DNA of 64,000 nt from Candidatus Desulfopertinax cowenii (GTDB taxonomy: Bacteria > Bacillota > Desulfotomaculia > Desulfotomaculales > Desulforudaceae), in the NCBI GenBank assembly GCA_001899445.1, contig MPOA01000006.1, positions 434,001 to 498,000 of the forward strand. The letters run 5' to 3'. A program made the translations under genes and the position numbers. Positions within the stretch are counted from its first letter, which is position 1; each line of letters opens with the position of its first letter. The notes under the pieces were generated by a model, which was not told the DNA's origin, did not search any database, and worked only from the letters and a program-made list of their open reading frames with translations. Of this stretch, positions 15,888 to 24,940 are shown one piece after another.

Positions 15888-17681
15888 TTATCGACCACCG
15901 GGCCGCTCATCGTCCTTCTTACGCACCCGCACCCAGCCCCGGCTAATGCGGGGCTGGCGGCGCCGGCGGAGCGGGTCGATGTAGTCCGGGCGCTGTTCCT
16001 GCTCCCAGGCCGGCCCCCGCCAGAGAAAGTCGGGTCCGCTCCGGGTGACCGGGGCGACCGGTGCCAGGTACGGCACCCCGAAGGAGGTCAGCCTCGCCAG
16101 CAGGGCCAGATGGACGAACAGCCCCACCAGGATCCCAAACAGGCCGAGCAGGCTGCCCAGGGCGATGTAAGCGAACCGCAACATCCGGATGGAAAGTGAA
16201 AACGGGTAGTTGGGAATGGCAAAGGAGCCCAGGGCGGTCAGGGCGACGATGACGATCAGAATCGGGCTGACGATTTTCGCCTCCACCGCCGCCTGGCCCA
16301 GGATCAGCGCCCCTACAATCCCCAGGGTGGTCCCCACCGTGCCTGGGATCCGAATGCCCGCCTCCCGGATCAGCTCGAAGGAAAACTCCATCAAAAGTAC
16401 CTCGACCACCGTCGGGAAGGGTACCTGCTCCCGCGCGCCGGTAAAGGCCAGCAGGAGGTCGGTGGGGACGAACTCCTGGTGGTAGGTGATGATGGCCACG
16501 TAAACCCCGGGCAGCAGTAGCGCCATGCCCAGCCCGAGGTACCGGATGAACCGGGCGAAAGTGCCGAAAGGCCAGCGGACGTACGCGTCCTCGGCGGCGT
16601 GCAGCATGGAGAAAAAGGTGGTTGGCACCACCAGCGCCCAGGGGTTGCCGTCCAGCAGGATGGCCACCCGGCCTTCCGCCAGGCTGGCGGCTACCCGGTC
16701 GGGGCGCTCCGTGGCTTTGACCTGGGGCGCCAAGCCGGCCGGTGCATCCTCGATAAACTGTTCCAGCATTCCGCTCTCGCTGACGTAGTCCACCTGGATC
16801 GACCGCAGGCGCCGCTTGACCTCGGCCACCAGGTCAGGATTGGCGATGTCGTCCAGGTACAACACGGCACACTGGTGCGCCCCCATTCGTCCCACCTTAA
16901 TGAACTCGGTCACCAGGCTGGAACGGCGCAGGATTTTGCGCACCAGGGTGATGTTGATCCGGATCTGTTCGGTAAAAGCATCCTGGGGGCCGCGGATGAC
17001 CGCTTCCACCTGGGGCGTGCCCACCCCCCGGGAGGCCCAGCCCCTGGTTTCAATGACCAGCGCGGTGTCCAGCCCGTCCACGAAGAGGACGGAATTGCCG
17101 CTCAGGATATCCGAGATCACGTCTTTGAAAGTGCCCGCCGGGGTAACCTTGCTCCCGGGCAGCAGGGTCTCCCGGATCCGCCGCAGCAGTTCCTGGCGGG
17201 TAGAAGCGCCGTTCGCCCCTGGCGTGTTTTCCTCGCCCGCCAGGCGCTGGTCCAGGCGTAGACCAGCCAGCAGCATCAGGGGCTGCAGGATGGCCAAGTT
17301 CTGCACGTTCCGGTCGGTTGGTCCGTCCAACGAGACGAGCAACGCCCGGAGCGGCGGGTCGGTGGCGATGGAGAAGGGCCGCAGCACGACGTCCTTGTTT
17401 TCCGGCAGGCGGAAGATCTCCCGCAGGAGACGTTCGTTCTCGTCCAGACTGGTGGAAAGCGGCGGGTCCTGCTCCAGGAGTGCGTTTAACCGGTACGTCT
17501 CGCGGAACTTGTCCTGGTACCCGGAACCGGCCGGCACTCCCCCCGCCCGCCGGCGGTCCTCCCGGCCGGAATCAAACGCGGATACGGGTTCCTGGGGTTC
17601 CCGGAAGACGAGCAACCGGGACAGAGTCCGTAACAGCGACACCTCGTGCGGCCCCCTCCTGCTCTGAAAATGGTCGTTCAT
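15888..17681 (-). CDS. gerA: Spore germination receptor subunit, GerA/SpoVAF family
   Basis: This membrane subunit of the germinant receptor has 597 aa. The N-terminal soluble half contains LFVDGLDTALVIETRGW and RGPQDAFTEQIRIN, both typical of GerA-family proteins. The C-terminal half has about five to six hydrophobic segments, including the conserved LLMEFSFELIREAGIRIP. A charged Arg-rich tail follows. A 216-base gap separates it from gerB upstream, and 97 bases separate it from gerC downstream. SpoVAF belongs to the same superfamily, but the flanking gerB and gerC indicate a GerA-type receptor. Confidence 0.92.
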   Translation of the reverse strand: MNDHFQSRRGPHEVSLLRTLSRLLVFREPQEPVSAFDSGREDRRRAGGVPAGSGYQDKFRETYRLNALLEQDPPLSTSLDENERLLREIFRLPENKDVVLRPFSIATDPPLRALLVSLDGPTDRNVQNLAILQPLMLLAGLRLDQRLAGEENTPGANGASTRQELLRRIRETLLPGSKVTPAGTFKDVISDILSGNSVLFVDGLDTALVIETRGWASRGVGTPQVEAVIRGPQDAFTEQIRINITLVRKILRRSSLVTEFIKVGRMGAHQCAVLYLDDIANPDLVAEVKRRLRSIQVDYVSESGMLEQFIEDAPAGLAPQVKATERPDRVAASLAEGRVAILLDGNPWALVVPTTFFSMLHAAEDAYVRWPFGTFARFIRYLGLGMALLLPGVYVAIITYHQEFVPTDLLLAFTGAREQVPFPTVVEVLLMEFSFELIREAGIRIPGTVGTTLGIVGALILGQAAVEAKIVSPILIVIVALTALGSFAIPNYPFSLSIRMLRFAYIALGSLLGLFGILVGLFVHLALLARLTSFGVPYLAPVAPVTRSGPDFLWRGPAWEQEQRPDYIDPLRRRRQPRISRGWVRVRKKDDERPGGR

Positions 17682-17687
17682 CGTCGT

Positions 17688-17757
17688 GTTTCCTTCGCGG
17701 CCGGAAACACTGCAACGAACGATTTTCGTCCTTCGTTGGTGCCGCGCATGCGCGGCA
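17688..17757. repeat. Inverted repeats in the gerB-gerA gap
   Basis: The gap 17682-17897 has no supported gene. It holds a GTTTCC/GGAAAC hairpin at 17688-17708 and an 18-base perfect palindrome, TGCCGCGCATGCGCGGCA, at 17740-17757. A wider pair, GGTCTGCC near 17762 and GGCAGACC near 17858, encloses the rest. These could attenuate or process the transcript between gerB and gerA; that is inference. Confidence 0.45.
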
Positions 17758-17897
17758 TGGAGGTCTGCCCTAACGCTCTGAAAAGTAACATTCCCCGGGC
17801 CGCCCGGAGTATGTGCAGAGCCTGCCGAAATGCACCTTTTGGGTCAAACGCTCTGGCAGACCCAGGTGCCGGGATGGATTGCGGTCGTCCCCGTCTT

Positions 17898-18998
17898 TTA
17901 CCTTTTCTTTTTCTTTTGCCGGCGCCGCCGCTGCACCAGGGTGGCCACCACCAGGACGGTCATGATCATTCCCAGGGGGACGAACGACCACTGGGCCAGA
18001 AACACAAATCCCCATTCGATGGTCGTGGAGAAGTTGGGCGGGTAAAAGGCCCCGGCCAGGATCAGCACCACCGTGGGCAGAATGAACGGCCGGTGGTAGG
18101 GCAGTTTGAGCGCCCGGGCGGCGACGGCGGTAGCAGAGTACAGGGCGGCCGAAAGCGCCACCAGGGCGGCAAAGATCCACAGGGGCAGGAACAGGGTCTC
18201 AATCCGCACGAAAAACCGCCCCAGGTTGATCGCCCGGGTCAGTTCGAACATAGGTAAGGTGAATTCCCGGACAACCGGGTAGGTGAAAACCAGCAGGGGA
18301 ACCAGGATCAGCACCGTGACGACCACGGCCGCCGACACCAGGGAAACAACACCGATCTTCAACAACCGCCCCCGGGGCAGAAAAGGCGTCACCAGGGCCA
18401 GCACAAAAACCTCGCTGCCCACGCCCAGAGTGCAAAAGGCGGCCCACAACAGGTCGGGCACCCCGGGGCCCCAAAGCGGTAGAATCCCGTGTAGTCGCCA
18501 CAGGTTCATGGTCATTAGCAGGAGGAGTAACAGTCCGAATCCCAGGAAGAAAAACAGGATCCGGGCCACCCGCGCCAGGGCTTCGAGACCCAGGTAAACC
18601 ATGAGGGCCGCTCCGCCCATGAAGACCAGGATCTGGACACTGATGGGGGTCTCGGGGAAAAAGCCGATGAGCATGAACTCGCTGAACTGGCGCACGGTCA
18701 GGGAAGAGCCGAAGGTAAAGAACACAAAGTAGACCAGGGCGAAGATGCTGTTGACCACCGGTCCCACCACTTTTTCCCCGATCTCCACGATGGTCCGGCC
18801 CGGAAACTGGTTTAGGAGCCAGGCCAGGATCGCGAAGCCGATCAGGCCCACCGGCAGGTGCAGCAGGGGCAGCATCCAGGAGGCGGTCAGCCCGAGCGGA
18901 AACACCAGGGCCAGGTGGGAAATCAGGATCTTCACGCTGAGAAAAATAGTGGTGATCGCCACGGCCTCGTTGAAGCCCACCCGGGGTCCGCTAGCCAT
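17898..18998 (-). CDS. gerB: Spore germination permease, GerB family
   Basis: This APC-superfamily transporter-like subunit of the germinant receptor probably carries the germinant-binding site. Ten or so hydrophobic helices span its 366 aa. The family N-terminus (VGFNEAVAITTIFLSVKIL) starts shortly after ATG 18998, which is chosen over an upstream start at 19073 because the extra 25 residues are polar and unlike the family. A lysine-rich tail ends the protein. It is first in the minus-strand receptor cluster and is divergent from the hydrogenase operon. Confidence 0.9.
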   Translation of the reverse strand: MASGPRVGFNEAVAITTIFLSVKILISHLALVFPLGLTASWMLPLLHLPVGLIGFAILAWLLNQFPGRTIVEIGEKVVGPVVNSIFALVYFVFFTFGSSLTVRQFSEFMLIGFFPETPISVQILVFMGGAALMVYLGLEALARVARILFFFLGFGLLLLLLMTMNLWRLHGILPLWGPGVPDLLWAAFCTLGVGSEVFVLALVTPFLPRGRLLKIGVVSLVSAAVVVTVLILVPLLVFTYPVVREFTLPMFELTRAINLGRFFVRIETLFLPLWIFAALVALSAALYSATAVAARALKLPYHRPFILPTVVLILAGAFYPPNFSTTIEWGFVFLAQWSFVPLGMIMTVLVVATLVQRRRRQKKKKR

Positions 18999-19178
18999 TA
19001 TCGATCCCGTCCCGGTACAGTTTGCCCAAGCCACATTTCTCCTCCCAACCCCGATCCTGGATACCGGTAACATGCCCCGGGTTCAGGCCAACAATGCACC
19101 CGGTTGGGTCCGTATAGCCGGGCTGATTACAGCAATACTAGGTAGATACAAACAGTTTTAGCGAAAGGACGGAGGTTA

Positions 19179-19637
19179 ATGCGAGATACGGTCGTCGTCG
19201 GCGCGGTGGCCGGCTTCATTGGGGGAGTAGTGATGCTGGCCATTAACCTGATTCTCTTCGTGGGCGGGGTAATCGCTCTTTCCCAGCTTCACCAGGGGGC
19301 CCGGGCGGTGCTGCCCCCGGGAGCCGCCCTGGGTACCGCCCCGGCGCTGGCCCTGGGGCTGGTGGTCACCCTGCTGCTGGCGATCATTTTGGGCGTGGTG
19401 GGCGTCTACCTCTTGCGGGCCACCGGCCGGGACTACGCCTGGTTCAAGGGGCTCCTCTTCGGCGGCGCCGTCTGGGTACTGGTGTACGGTTTACTGGGGC
19501 CGCTTTTGATTCCGATGCCGATCCTGCGGCCGGACCTGTTGACCAGCGCGAGTTTCCTGGTGAGCCACCTGGCCTACGGACTGGTTACCTTCCTGGTCGC
19601 CGCCCAGTACCGGCCGGTAACGCGGGAACCGGCGTGA
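19179..19637 (+). CDS. Four-helix membrane protein coupled to the hydrogenase genes
   Basis: This 152-residue protein is mostly hydrophobic, with four predicted helices at about residues 5-32, 55-76, 88-108 and 122-142. I do not recognise a family. It has no Cys or obvious haem-binding His pair. GGAGG precedes the ATG by 5 bases. Its stop overlaps the start of the hydrogenase small subunit as GTGA, so the two are translationally coupled. This suggests a membrane anchor or assembly role for the hydrogenase; that function is inference from position only. Confidence 0.8.
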   Translation: MRDTVVVGAVAGFIGGVVMLAINLILFVGGVIALSQLHQGARAVLPPGAALGTAPALALGLVVTLLLAIILGVVGVYLLRATGRDYAWFKGLLFGGAVWVLVYGLLGPLLIPMPILRPDLLTSASFLVSHLAYGLVTFLVAAQYRPVTREPA

Positions 19638-20686
19638 GAACAAAAACCCGGCGGCGCGGCCTGGCCCGGACGGGACGTGCGCCGCAGACCCAGGAAACCG
19701 GCAACGGACGCCCGGAAAAACACCCCCTGGTCTGGCTGGAAACCAATACCTGTCACGGTGACATTCTTTCCCTATTGAACAGCTACCACCCGGATTTCGG
19801 CACGCTGACGCAGGAGTTGCTGGAAATTTATTTCACGAATACCCTGATGGCGGCCCATGGTTCCCAGGCCATCGAAGTCCTGGAGAAAATCAGGCTTGAG
19901 CGATCCGGGGAATACATCCTGGTCGTGGAGGGCACGGTACCCACCGCCGCCGGCGGCCGCTACGCCTTTATCGGCCTCCGGGATGGGAAACCCTGGACGG
20001 CGTTAGACGCGGTGGTGGAACTGGCCGCCGGGGCAAAGCACGTGGTGGCCGTCGGTTCCTGCGCCACCTGGGGTCTGCCTTACGGCGCCCATCCCAACCC
20101 CACCGGTAGTAAGCCGGTATCGGCGGTGGTAGACCGACCGGTGATCAACGTCCCCGGCTGCCCCGCGCATCCCGACTGGATCACCGGCACGCTGGCCCAT
20201 CTGGTCTGGTACGGGGTGCCCGAGCTGGACGCCGAAAACCGCCCGGTGGTGTTCTACGGCGAGACCATCCACAACCTGTGCCAGCGGCGGCACTACTTCG
20301 AGAGCGGCCTCTTTGCCCGTAAGATCGGCGAACCTTGGTGCCTGTACAAAATCGGCTGCAAAGGACCAGTGACCTACGCCGACTGCCCCAGCCGGCAGTG
20401 GTGCGGAGAACACCTGAATTGGCCGGTGGGCGCCAACACCCCCTGTACCGGGTGCGCCAGTCCCGAATTCCTGGAGCGGACGGCCCCCTTTTTTGAACAC
20501 CTCCCGGACGTGCACCTGCCCGGGGTACGGGTGACCGCCAACCGCGTCGGTCTGGCTGGCGGACTGATCACCGCCCTGGGGATCGGCCTGCACCTGGCCG
20601 GCAACTTGTTCACCGGCCGGCTGCAGAAGGAGTGGAAAAAGGGACTGGGTAAAACCGGGAAAACGTTTCGCCTAAAAAGAAAGTGA
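19634..20686 (+). CDS. NiFe hydrogenase small subunit
   Basis: This is the electron-transfer subunit of an uptake-type NiFe hydrogenase (350 aa, from GTG 19634). The expected proximal-cluster positions are Cys40, Asp43 (TCHGD, where most enzymes have Cys), Cys143 (VGSCATWG) and Cys176 (VPGCPAHP). The distal and medial cluster region from TIHNLCQRR through CLYKIGCKGP to CTGCASPEF is intact. The N-terminus is basic (RTKTRRRGL) but has no hydrophobic stretch, so no Tat signal is visible. A hydrophobic helix lies near the C-terminus (residues about 305-325). It is followed by the large subunit and cytochrome b. Confidence 0.93.
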   Translation: MRTKTRRRGLARTGRAPQTQETGNGRPEKHPLVWLETNTCHGDILSLLNSYHPDFGTLTQELLEIYFTNTLMAAHGSQAIEVLEKIRLERSGEYILVVEGTVPTAAGGRYAFIGLRDGKPWTALDAVVELAAGAKHVVAVGSCATWGLPYGAHPNPTGSKPVSAVVDRPVINVPGCPAHPDWITGTLAHLVWYGVPELDAENRPVVFYGETIHNLCQRRHYFESGLFARKIGEPWCLYKIGCKGPVTYADCPSRQWCGEHLNWPVGANTPCTGCASPEFLERTAPFFEHLPDVHLPGVRVTANRVGLAGGLITALGIGLHLAGNLFTGRLQKEWKKGLGKTGKTFRLKRK

Positions 20687-20695
20687 GGAGCGTAG

Positions 20696-22123
20696 ATGGC
20701 AACGGGGAAAGAAGCCGGCATGAAAATCGTAATCAACCCCATCACCCGGGTCCTGGGGGCCAGCCAGGTCGAGGTGCAGGTCGCCGCCGGCCGAGTGGTC
20801 TACGCCCGTTGTGCCGCCACGGTGTTCCGGGGCTTTGAAATGATTCTGCGGGACCGGGATCCGCGGGACACGGCCTACATCACCCAGCGCATCTGCGGCA
20901 TCTGCCCGACGGCGCACGCTATGGCCGCTTCCTTCGCGGTCGAAGAACTGGCCGGGATACGTCCCCCGCACAATGGTAACCTGCTGCGAAACCTGATTTT
21001 CGCGGGTGACCTGCTCCAGAACCATATCCGGCACTTTTACCTGTTTGCCGTCCCGGACTACGTCCGGGGGCCGGAAATCCGGCCGTTAATTCCCCCGTCG
21101 ACCACCGATTATCGCCTGCCCCGGGCCGAGAACAAGCGCCTGATCGACAGTTATTTTCAAGCCCTCGACGTGAGCCGGAAGGCATACGAGATAAACGCCC
21201 TGTTGGGCGGTAAGGCCCCCCACCCGCACAGCATTATCCCCGGGGGGTCAAGCGTCCCGGTCACCGCCATCACCGTTTTGAACCTGATCTCGATCGTGAA
21301 AAAAATTCAAAAGTTTATTGAGGAGCGGATGCTGCCCGACGTGTACATCTTGGCTGAACACTATCCCGAGTACTTCAAGATCGGCGGGCGGGGAGCTGAT
21401 TTTCTGAACTTCGGGCTGTTTCCCGTAGACCCGGAAGTTTCCAGCTACCATTTCCCCGGGGCGGCCGTGCTTAACGGGCGCATGGAAGCCGTTGACCTTG
21501 GGGAGATCACCGAACACCTGCGCTACACCCACTTCGAAGGCGAACCGGTCGAGCATCCGGCCCGGGGAAAAACCCGGCCCAATCCCGACAAACCGGGAGG
21601 CTATTCCTGGGCCAAGGCCCCCCGCTACCGCGGCCGGGCCCTGGAAGGCGGGCCGCTGGCCCAGCTCTGGATCCGGGGGGATTACCGGCGGGGCGTTTCG
21701 GTGATGGACCGGCTTATCGCCCGGGCTATTATTTCCCGCGAGGTAGCCGGACTAATGCGGAAATGGCTTACCGCGCTAAAGCCCGACCAGCCGGTCTTCA
21801 GCCACTTCCGGGTCCCGGACTCCGGGGTCGGCGTCGGGCTGACCGGGGCCATGCGCGGTGCCCTGGGACACTGGCTCGAAGTAGCCGGAGGCCGGATCAA
21901 AAACTACCAGATCATCACCCCCACCGCCTGGAACTTCTCCCCCCACGACGACCAGAGAGGGCTGGGTCCCGTGGAGGAAGCGCTGTTGGACACCCCGGTG
22001 GCCGACGCGAAGAAACCCGTGGAAATCAAACGCGTGCTCCATTCCTTTGATCCCTGCATGTCCTGTGTCGCCCACGTCATCGTCCTGGACCAGCCCGGGC
22101 CCAACCGGGTCATCGTTTTCTAA
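20696..22123 (+). CDS. NiFe hydrogenase large subunit
   Basis: This is the catalytic subunit, binding the Ni-Fe(CN)2CO site and oxidising H2 or reducing protons (475 aa). The N-terminal ligand motif RICGICPTAH lies near residue 65. The C-terminal DPCMSCVAH ends at about residue 460 and is followed by 15 residues that the maturation endopeptidase normally removes. GAGGAG stands 5 bases before the ATG. No endopeptidase or hyp maturation gene is in the window, so these must be elsewhere. It lies between the small subunit and a b-type cytochrome, as in membrane-linked group 1 enzymes. Confidence 0.95.
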   Translation: MATGKEAGMKIVINPITRVLGASQVEVQVAAGRVVYARCAATVFRGFEMILRDRDPRDTAYITQRICGICPTAHAMAASFAVEELAGIRPPHNGNLLRNLIFAGDLLQNHIRHFYLFAVPDYVRGPEIRPLIPPSTTDYRLPRAENKRLIDSYFQALDVSRKAYEINALLGGKAPHPHSIIPGGSSVPVTAITVLNLISIVKKIQKFIEERMLPDVYILAEHYPEYFKIGGRGADFLNFGLFPVDPEVSSYHFPGAAVLNGRMEAVDLGEITEHLRYTHFEGEPVEHPARGKTRPNPDKPGGYSWAKAPRYRGRALEGGPLAQLWIRGDYRRGVSVMDRLIARAIISREVAGLMRKWLTALKPDQPVFSHFRVPDSGVGVGLTGAMRGALGHWLEVAGGRIKNYQIITPTAWNFSPHDDQRGLGPVEEALLDTPVADAKKPVEIKRVLHSFDPCMSCVAHVIVLDQPGPNRVIVF

Positions 22124-22164
22124 ACGAGGGCCAAGGATCAGAACTCCAAAGGAGGTGGACTGAA

Positions 22165-22725
22165 GTGCGTAAACTGCGCCATCCCCTGCCCGTGCGGCTC
22201 TTTCACTGGCTGCTGACGCCCACCATGCTGATCGAGTTAGCCACGGGATTTTATCTCACCAATCCATCCCGGCGTCTGGGCCTGCCAAACGTGCGTTCGG
22301 CTCGAAAGATACATTTCGTCACCGGTTCCCTGCTTACGGCGCTCTTTGCCGCCTATCTTTACGGTCGAAATAAGACCGAAATCGTGCCCGAACGCCGGGA
22401 CCTCGGCTCCCACCTGTGGAGTTTTTTGGCCTACGAGCTGTTCCTGACCCCCAAAAAACCCGAGTTTCCCAAGTACAACCCGGGTCAGAAGCTTCTTTTC
22501 ACCCTCTGGCTGTTCCTGATTCCCTTTGTCCTGCTCCTGGGCTGGCTTTTGTACTTTCCCCAATTTTTCCAGAAGTGGATCCGCCTGTTCGGAGGCCTGA
22601 ATAACGTGCGCCGGCTGGTTTACCTGGCTTCAGTCCTGATGACCGCCTCCATTGCCGGTCATGTTTATTTCGCGCTCACCAGCAGCGTGGCGCACCTCAG
22701 ATCCATCTTCACCGGGAGGACTTGA
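22165..22725 (+). CDS. NiFe hydrogenase b-type cytochrome subunit
   Basis: This membrane diheme cytochrome b (186 aa) links the hydrogenase to the quinone pool. It begins RHPLPVRLFHW, the usual motif of HyaC/HupC and formate dehydrogenase gamma. Helices are visible at about residues 12-30, 46-62, 105-130 and 150-175, with His in FHW, KIHFVTG and GHVYFA as likely haem ligands. The start is GTG 22165, with GGAGGTGG upstream. It is last in the operon. Confidence 0.88.
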   Translation: MRKLRHPLPVRLFHWLLTPTMLIELATGFYLTNPSRRLGLPNVRSARKIHFVTGSLLTALFAAYLYGRNKTEIVPERRDLGSHLWSFLAYELFLTPKKPEFPKYNPGQKLLFTLWLFLIPFVLLLGWLLYFPQFFQKWIRLFGGLNNVRRLVYLASVLMTASIAGHVYFALTSSVAHLRSIFTGRT

Positions 22726-22881
22726 GATATTGCTACAAAATTCGCTATGAGCGGGTAACCACTAACCCAAAAGACAACAAGGTAATCGCCCGGCAGGAAC
22801 GGTTTCCGGTGGTAACGCATGCGGCCCGGGGATGCCGCGACCGGCCTCCGGCGTTATAATACGGAGGTAGGGGGAACAAAC

Positions 22882-23568
22882 TTGGAAACCAAAGTAGAGA
22901 TCGCGGTGCGGAAAATCAAAGGTCTCGGCTACGACGTTATTGTGCGGGACCCGGGGGCTTCGGTGGAGGATTACCTGACGGCACTCGACCGGGCGATCGC
23001 GGAGGCTGGCCTGTATCGGGCCCGCGCGCCCGGACGGACCGGCTGTCACGGTTGCGATCGCTGTTGCGCCGAACGACTACCCCTGACCTGGATCGACTAC
23101 CTGAACCTCCGGGCTGCCGCGGCCCCGGACGCCGGCCTGGAGGCCTTTCTGTCCGTTTACGGACACGTGCTGGTGGACGGGCCGGCCGTGGATATCACGC
23201 TGGCTGCCGATCCCGCGGGGCGATGCTGCTTCCTGGACCCGGACCGCAAGATCTGCCGGGTGTACCCGGCCCGGCCGCTGACCTGCCGAACCTACGTCTG
23301 CTGCCCTTCGACCACCCGCGCCCGTCGCTTGCGGGCCGTCCTGGTCAACCGCGGCGAAGACGAACTGGTGCGGCAGTGGCTGCTGGCGGCCCACCGGCGG
23401 AGCAAGCCCCCCCTCATCCACGAAGGGTTCCGGCCCCGGCCCCGGCTGGCGGACTGGCCGCCCACCCCGTTCAGCGGCCATACCACCTACCGCGAGGTGC
23501 CCCTGCAGGCGGTTTGCCCCCCGAATCTCTGGCGCCGGTTGTCCAGCGGCAATTTCCTCAAGGCGTAG
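22882..23568 (+). CDS. YkgJ-type cysteine-cluster protein
   Basis: This protein probably binds zinc or an Fe-S cluster through a CxxCxxCC-type motif (CHGCDRCC near residue 55). A second Cys set, [22 protein letters not shown], is interrupted only by the usual family spacing. The function is unknown in the family; some relatives act in flagellin methylation or amino-acid metabolism. TTG 22882 is favoured because GGGGG lies 7 bases upstream and the residues before it look non-coding. A TATAAT sequence lies about 28 bases upstream. The last 11 bases overlap the convergent dCMP deaminase gene. Confidence 0.8.
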   Translation: METKVEIAVRKIKGLGYDVIVRDPGASVEDYLTALDRAIAEAGLYRARAPGRTGCHGCDRCCAERLPLTWIDYLNLRAAAAPDAGLEAFLSVYGHVLVDGPAVDITLAADPAGRCCFLDPDRKICRVYPARPLTCRTYVCCPSTTRARRLRAVLVNRGEDELVRQWLLAAHRRSKPPLIHEGFRPRPRLADWPPTPFSGHTTYREVPLQAVCPPNLWRRLSSGNFLKA

Positions 23569-24007
23569 CCGCTTCCACGATTTCCACCCCGGCCTCGTCC
23601 AGCAGGTCCATGGAAAAATGGTCGGGATAGCCAAACGCGTAGATGATTCTTCGGACCCCCAATTGCACCAGCAGCTTGGCGCAGGTAAAACACGGGAAAT
23701 GGGTAACGTACAAGGTGGTTCCTTTTCCGCTCAAGCCCGTAATGGCCAACTGCAGGATCACGTTCTGTTCGGCGTGCAGGGCGCGGCAGATTTCCTGGCG
23801 GTGTCCGCTCGGCACCCCGAGCTGCTCGCGCAAGCAGCCGCCCCGCTCATCGCAGTGCGGCAGCCCAGAAGGCGGCCCGTTGTAACCACTGGCAATGGCC
23901 CGGTGATCCCGGACCAACACCGCCCCCACCTGCCGGCGCAAGCAAGTCGAGCGGCGGGCCATCAGCTGCGCCTGTTCCATGAAAATCTCGTCCCAGGTTG
24001 GTCGCAC
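23558..24007 (-). CDS. comEB: Deoxycytidylate deaminase (ComEB-like)
   Basis: This zinc enzyme converts dCMP to dUMP for dTMP synthesis. The protein has 149 aa when started at GTG 24007, giving [21 protein letters not shown], the typical family start. Zinc motifs are HAEQN (with the catalytic Glu) and PCFTCAK. An additional Cys-rich insert, CDERGGC, is common in Firmicute members. The frame stays open upstream but with no family similarity. It is a single gene whose 3' end overlaps the Cys-cluster gene by 11 bases. Confidence 0.9.
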   Translation of the reverse strand: MRPTWDEIFMEQAQLMARRSTCLRRQVGAVLVRDHRAIASGYNGPPSGLPHCDERGGCLREQLGVPSGHRQEICRALHAEQNVILQLAITGLSGKGTTLYVTHFPCFTCAKLLVQLGVRRIIYAFGYPDHFSMDLLDEAGVEIVEAATP

Positions 24008-24183
24008 GGTTATGCTTAACTCCCCATCTACTACTACTCTGACACCAACATAATAGCACAAAACGGGCCATAAAACGCCACGGCCAGCAGGAAATCGGGA
24101 CGGCAGGGCGGAAGCAATTACGGTAACGACCCGCAATTAGCCGGCATCCGCAGCGAAGTCAAAGGTAAGGAGGCCTGACGGAA

Positions 24184-24753
24184 ATGCTCTTGGACCTGGT
24201 GAAGCAAACCCGCAGTTACCGGCGCTTCGACCAGCGGTTCGAAATCAGCCGAGACACCCTGCGGGAACTGGTCAACCTGGCCCGGCTGGGCGCCTCGGCC
24301 GCCAATCTCCAGCCGCTGCGGTACCTGCTTTCCTACACCCCGGAAAGGAACGCGGCTATTTTCCCCCATCTGGCCTGGGCGGCTTACCTCAAGGACTGGC
24401 CCGGCCCGGCCGAGGGCGAAAGGCCCAGCGCCTACATCGTCATCCTGGGCGACACCGGCCTGACCAGGAACTTCTGGTGCGATCACGGCATCGCCGCCCA
24501 GAACGTCCTGCTCGGAGCGACGGAGCGGGGACTCGGCGGCTGCATCATCGGCGCTATAAACAAGGGCGGCCTCCGGGAGGCGCTGAACATCCCGCCGCGC
24601 TACGAGATTTTGCTGGTGATCGCCCTGGGCAAACCGGCCGAAAAGGTGGTCCTGGAAACGGTGGGTCCCGACGGGGACGTCAAGTACTGGCGCGACAGTG
24701 ACGGGGTGCACCACGTTCCCAAGCGGTCCCTGGACGAGATCATCCTGGAATAA
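24184..24753 (+). CDS. Nitroreductase-family FMN protein
   Basis: This small FMN-dependent oxidoreductase (189 aa) has the N-terminal motif TRSYRRFDQ, which binds FMN phosphate. ARLGASAANLQPLRY and the GLGGCIIGAI segment are also typical of the family. The substrate is unknown; the family includes nitro- and enone reductases and flavin-destroying enzymes. AAGGAGG lies about 12 bases before the ATG. It is a single-gene unit; no terminator was recognised. Confidence 0.85.
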   Translation: MLLDLVKQTRSYRRFDQRFEISRDTLRELVNLARLGASAANLQPLRYLLSYTPERNAAIFPHLAWAAYLKDWPGPAEGERPSAYIVILGDTGLTRNFWCDHGIAAQNVLLGATERGLGGCIIGAINKGGLREALNIPPRYEILLVIALGKPAEKVVLETVGPDGDVKYWRDSDGVHHVPKRSLDEIILE

Positions 24754-24866
24754 ACCGGTACGCAGCCGGAGCAGCGGTGGGTGTAGGGCGGGTGAAAAAG
24801 ATCCCGAGGCAGGCGGCGCAACAATCCGGGGTAAGCATAATAACACCCGCCAGTCGGTTAACTAGA

Positions 24867-24896
24867 TTGACAAGCTAACGGATAAGATAATATGAT
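24867..24896 (+). promoter_or_regulatory. Promoter of the uspA-like gene
   Basis: TTGACA, an 18-base spacer and TATGAT lie 44 bases upstream of the start codon, in an AT-rich stretch that stands out from the GC-rich surroundings. Confidence 0.65.
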
Positions 24897-24940
24897 ATAT
24901 TTTTAACAAGCAAAACGTATTCCGGGAGGGAAATCGAAAG

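Noticed and set aside
19634-19740. Tat signal on the hydrogenase small subunit (RTKTRRRGL)
   Set aside because: The basic run is not followed by a hydrophobic stretch or the xFxK part of the motif before the first cluster ligand.
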